A program made the translations under genes and the position numbers. Below, piece after piece: positions 63,701 to 64,000 of a DNA stretch of 64,000 bases. Within the stretch, counting starts at the first letter, position 1; the number at the start of each line of letters is the position of its first letter. Source of the stretch: Macquaria australasica. Lineage: Eukaryota; Chordata; Actinopteri; Centrarchiformes; Percichthyidae. The notes under the pieces were generated by a model. That model saw only the letters and a program-made list of their open reading frames with translations, searched no databases and was not told the DNA's origin. Location of the stretch: the NCBI GenBank assembly GCA_005408345.1, contig SEMN01000615.1:225066-289065 (forward strand), given 5' to 3'.

Positions 63701-63867
63701 TGATGGAGAGGCGGAGGAGGAGGAGCTGGCGAAGGGGCAGGGCGACAGGAGCTCCTGGGGGCTGCTGGGAGACGAACCCAGGCTGCAGGTGGAGCGAGTC
63801 TCCGAGTCTTCCTCCGACATGATGCTGCTGCCGCCACAAGCCTCGTCATCGAAACACACCGACGCCA
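60707..63867 (-). CDS. sh3bp5: SH3-domain-binding protein 5 (Sab), last two coding exons
   Basis: Minus-strand exons are 63867-63535 and 60921-60707, joined in phase 1 (GAGAG/GTGGG donor, CTGCAG acceptor). Upstream exons lie past the window edge, so the long N-terminal coiled coil is not seen. The penultimate exon carries FDDEACGG, SEEDSETRSTCS, a Ser/Pro-rich stretch, RPCSLDLPSTVSLSDFG and GPRSECSGASSPECDLERG. The RPxSLDLP block (63658-63620) corresponds to the kinase-interaction motif through which Sab docks JNK at the outer mitochondrial membrane; the protein also acts as a Rab11 exchange factor through its coiled coil (family knowledge). The last exon is Asn/Ser-rich, then basic (SLEARFSFLNLRRPR), and ends VVLVKGV; this tail looks unlike the mammalian one. 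Fish have sh3bp5 duplicates and the related sh3bp5l, so the paralogue letter is not assigned. Confidence 0.9.
62705..62987 (+). mobile_element. AGGGCTGCAACTAA-family element, copy 4, in sh3bp5 intron
   Basis: AGAGCTGCAACTTACAATTC, then ATTAATCTGCAGAC, TTCGACCAACAGTTCAAA, GCAAATCCTCACATCTGAGA and a CAATCGATCAGTTGCGTAAT end before TTCAGCT. The start and end are weak inverted repeats of each other. Confidence 0.75.
63113..63314 (+). mobile_element. Inverted-repeat element (TTTATTAGGTACACC family), copy 2
   Basis: Left end CAGTTTATTAGGTACACCTA is mirrored at the right by CAGCTAGGTGAACCTAAAAC. Internal GGGTGGACAAAATAATAGAA matches the copy at 33361-33585. It is about 200 bases, with no coding capacity. 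Confidence 0.7.
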
Positions 63868-64000
63868 CTGCAGCAAGGGGGGGAGGGGAAGATGGAAAGA
63901 GGAGGGGAAAGTTGGGAAAAGAGAGACAAAGTTGGAGATAAAGGGGAAGGAAGAAAACAAAGGGGGAAAAGGTGTAGAGGGAGAGAAGAGAAAAATGTAA

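Noticed and set aside
63603..63941. Plus-strand Glu-rich frame of 112 codons
   Set aside because: Antisense of the Ser-rich sh3bp5 exon.

Overview
This is vertebrate nuclear DNA, almost certainly from a ray-finned (teleost) fish. Genes are split into many short exons with GT-AG introns. (CA/GT)n microsatellites are frequent. L2-like LINE fragments, Tc1/mariner relics and small inverted-repeat elements lie in introns and spacers. The proteins read as fish versions of vertebrate families. I see nothing prokaryotic, no CRISPR and no tRNA or rRNA gene.

Layout. 1-2.4 kb: spacer with no gene. 2.4-13 kb, minus strand: a complete four-exon nestin gene (nes), whose last exon encodes a very acidic 947-residue tail. 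13-30.3 kb, plus strand: a small tandem array built on a type II C-type lectin-like receptor. It has two intact seven-exon genes (16927-21415 and 27417-29581), at least two decayed units between them and a duplicated upstream region in front. One decayed unit was hit by a 5'-truncated L2-like retrotransposon, and its sister unit preserves the empty site. 30.6-50.0 kb, plus strand: a complete 21-exon calpain-7 gene (capn7), with catalytic Cys303, His471 and Asn491. Its start codon directly abuts a minisatellite of about 775 bp. 50-60.5 kb: gene-poor, with a Tc1-like relic, a dispersed repeat, an inverted repeat pair and one weak two-exon candidate. 60.5-64 kb, minus strand: the last two coding exons of sh3bp5 (Sab), including a JNK-docking motif; the rest lies beyond the window.

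How the genes relate. capn7 and sh3bp5 face each other tail to tail, an arrangement also found in human, so this is probably an old linkage. nes and the lectin receptors are not functionally tied to them. The two lectin genes share an identical 620 bp 3' part that includes introns, yet have different cytoplasmic and membrane exons. That is the pattern of a paired-receptor family homogenised by recent duplication or gene conversion. The most interesting structures are this lectin array and the reading-frame-preserving minisatellite that leads in frame, apart from one stop codon, into calpain-7.
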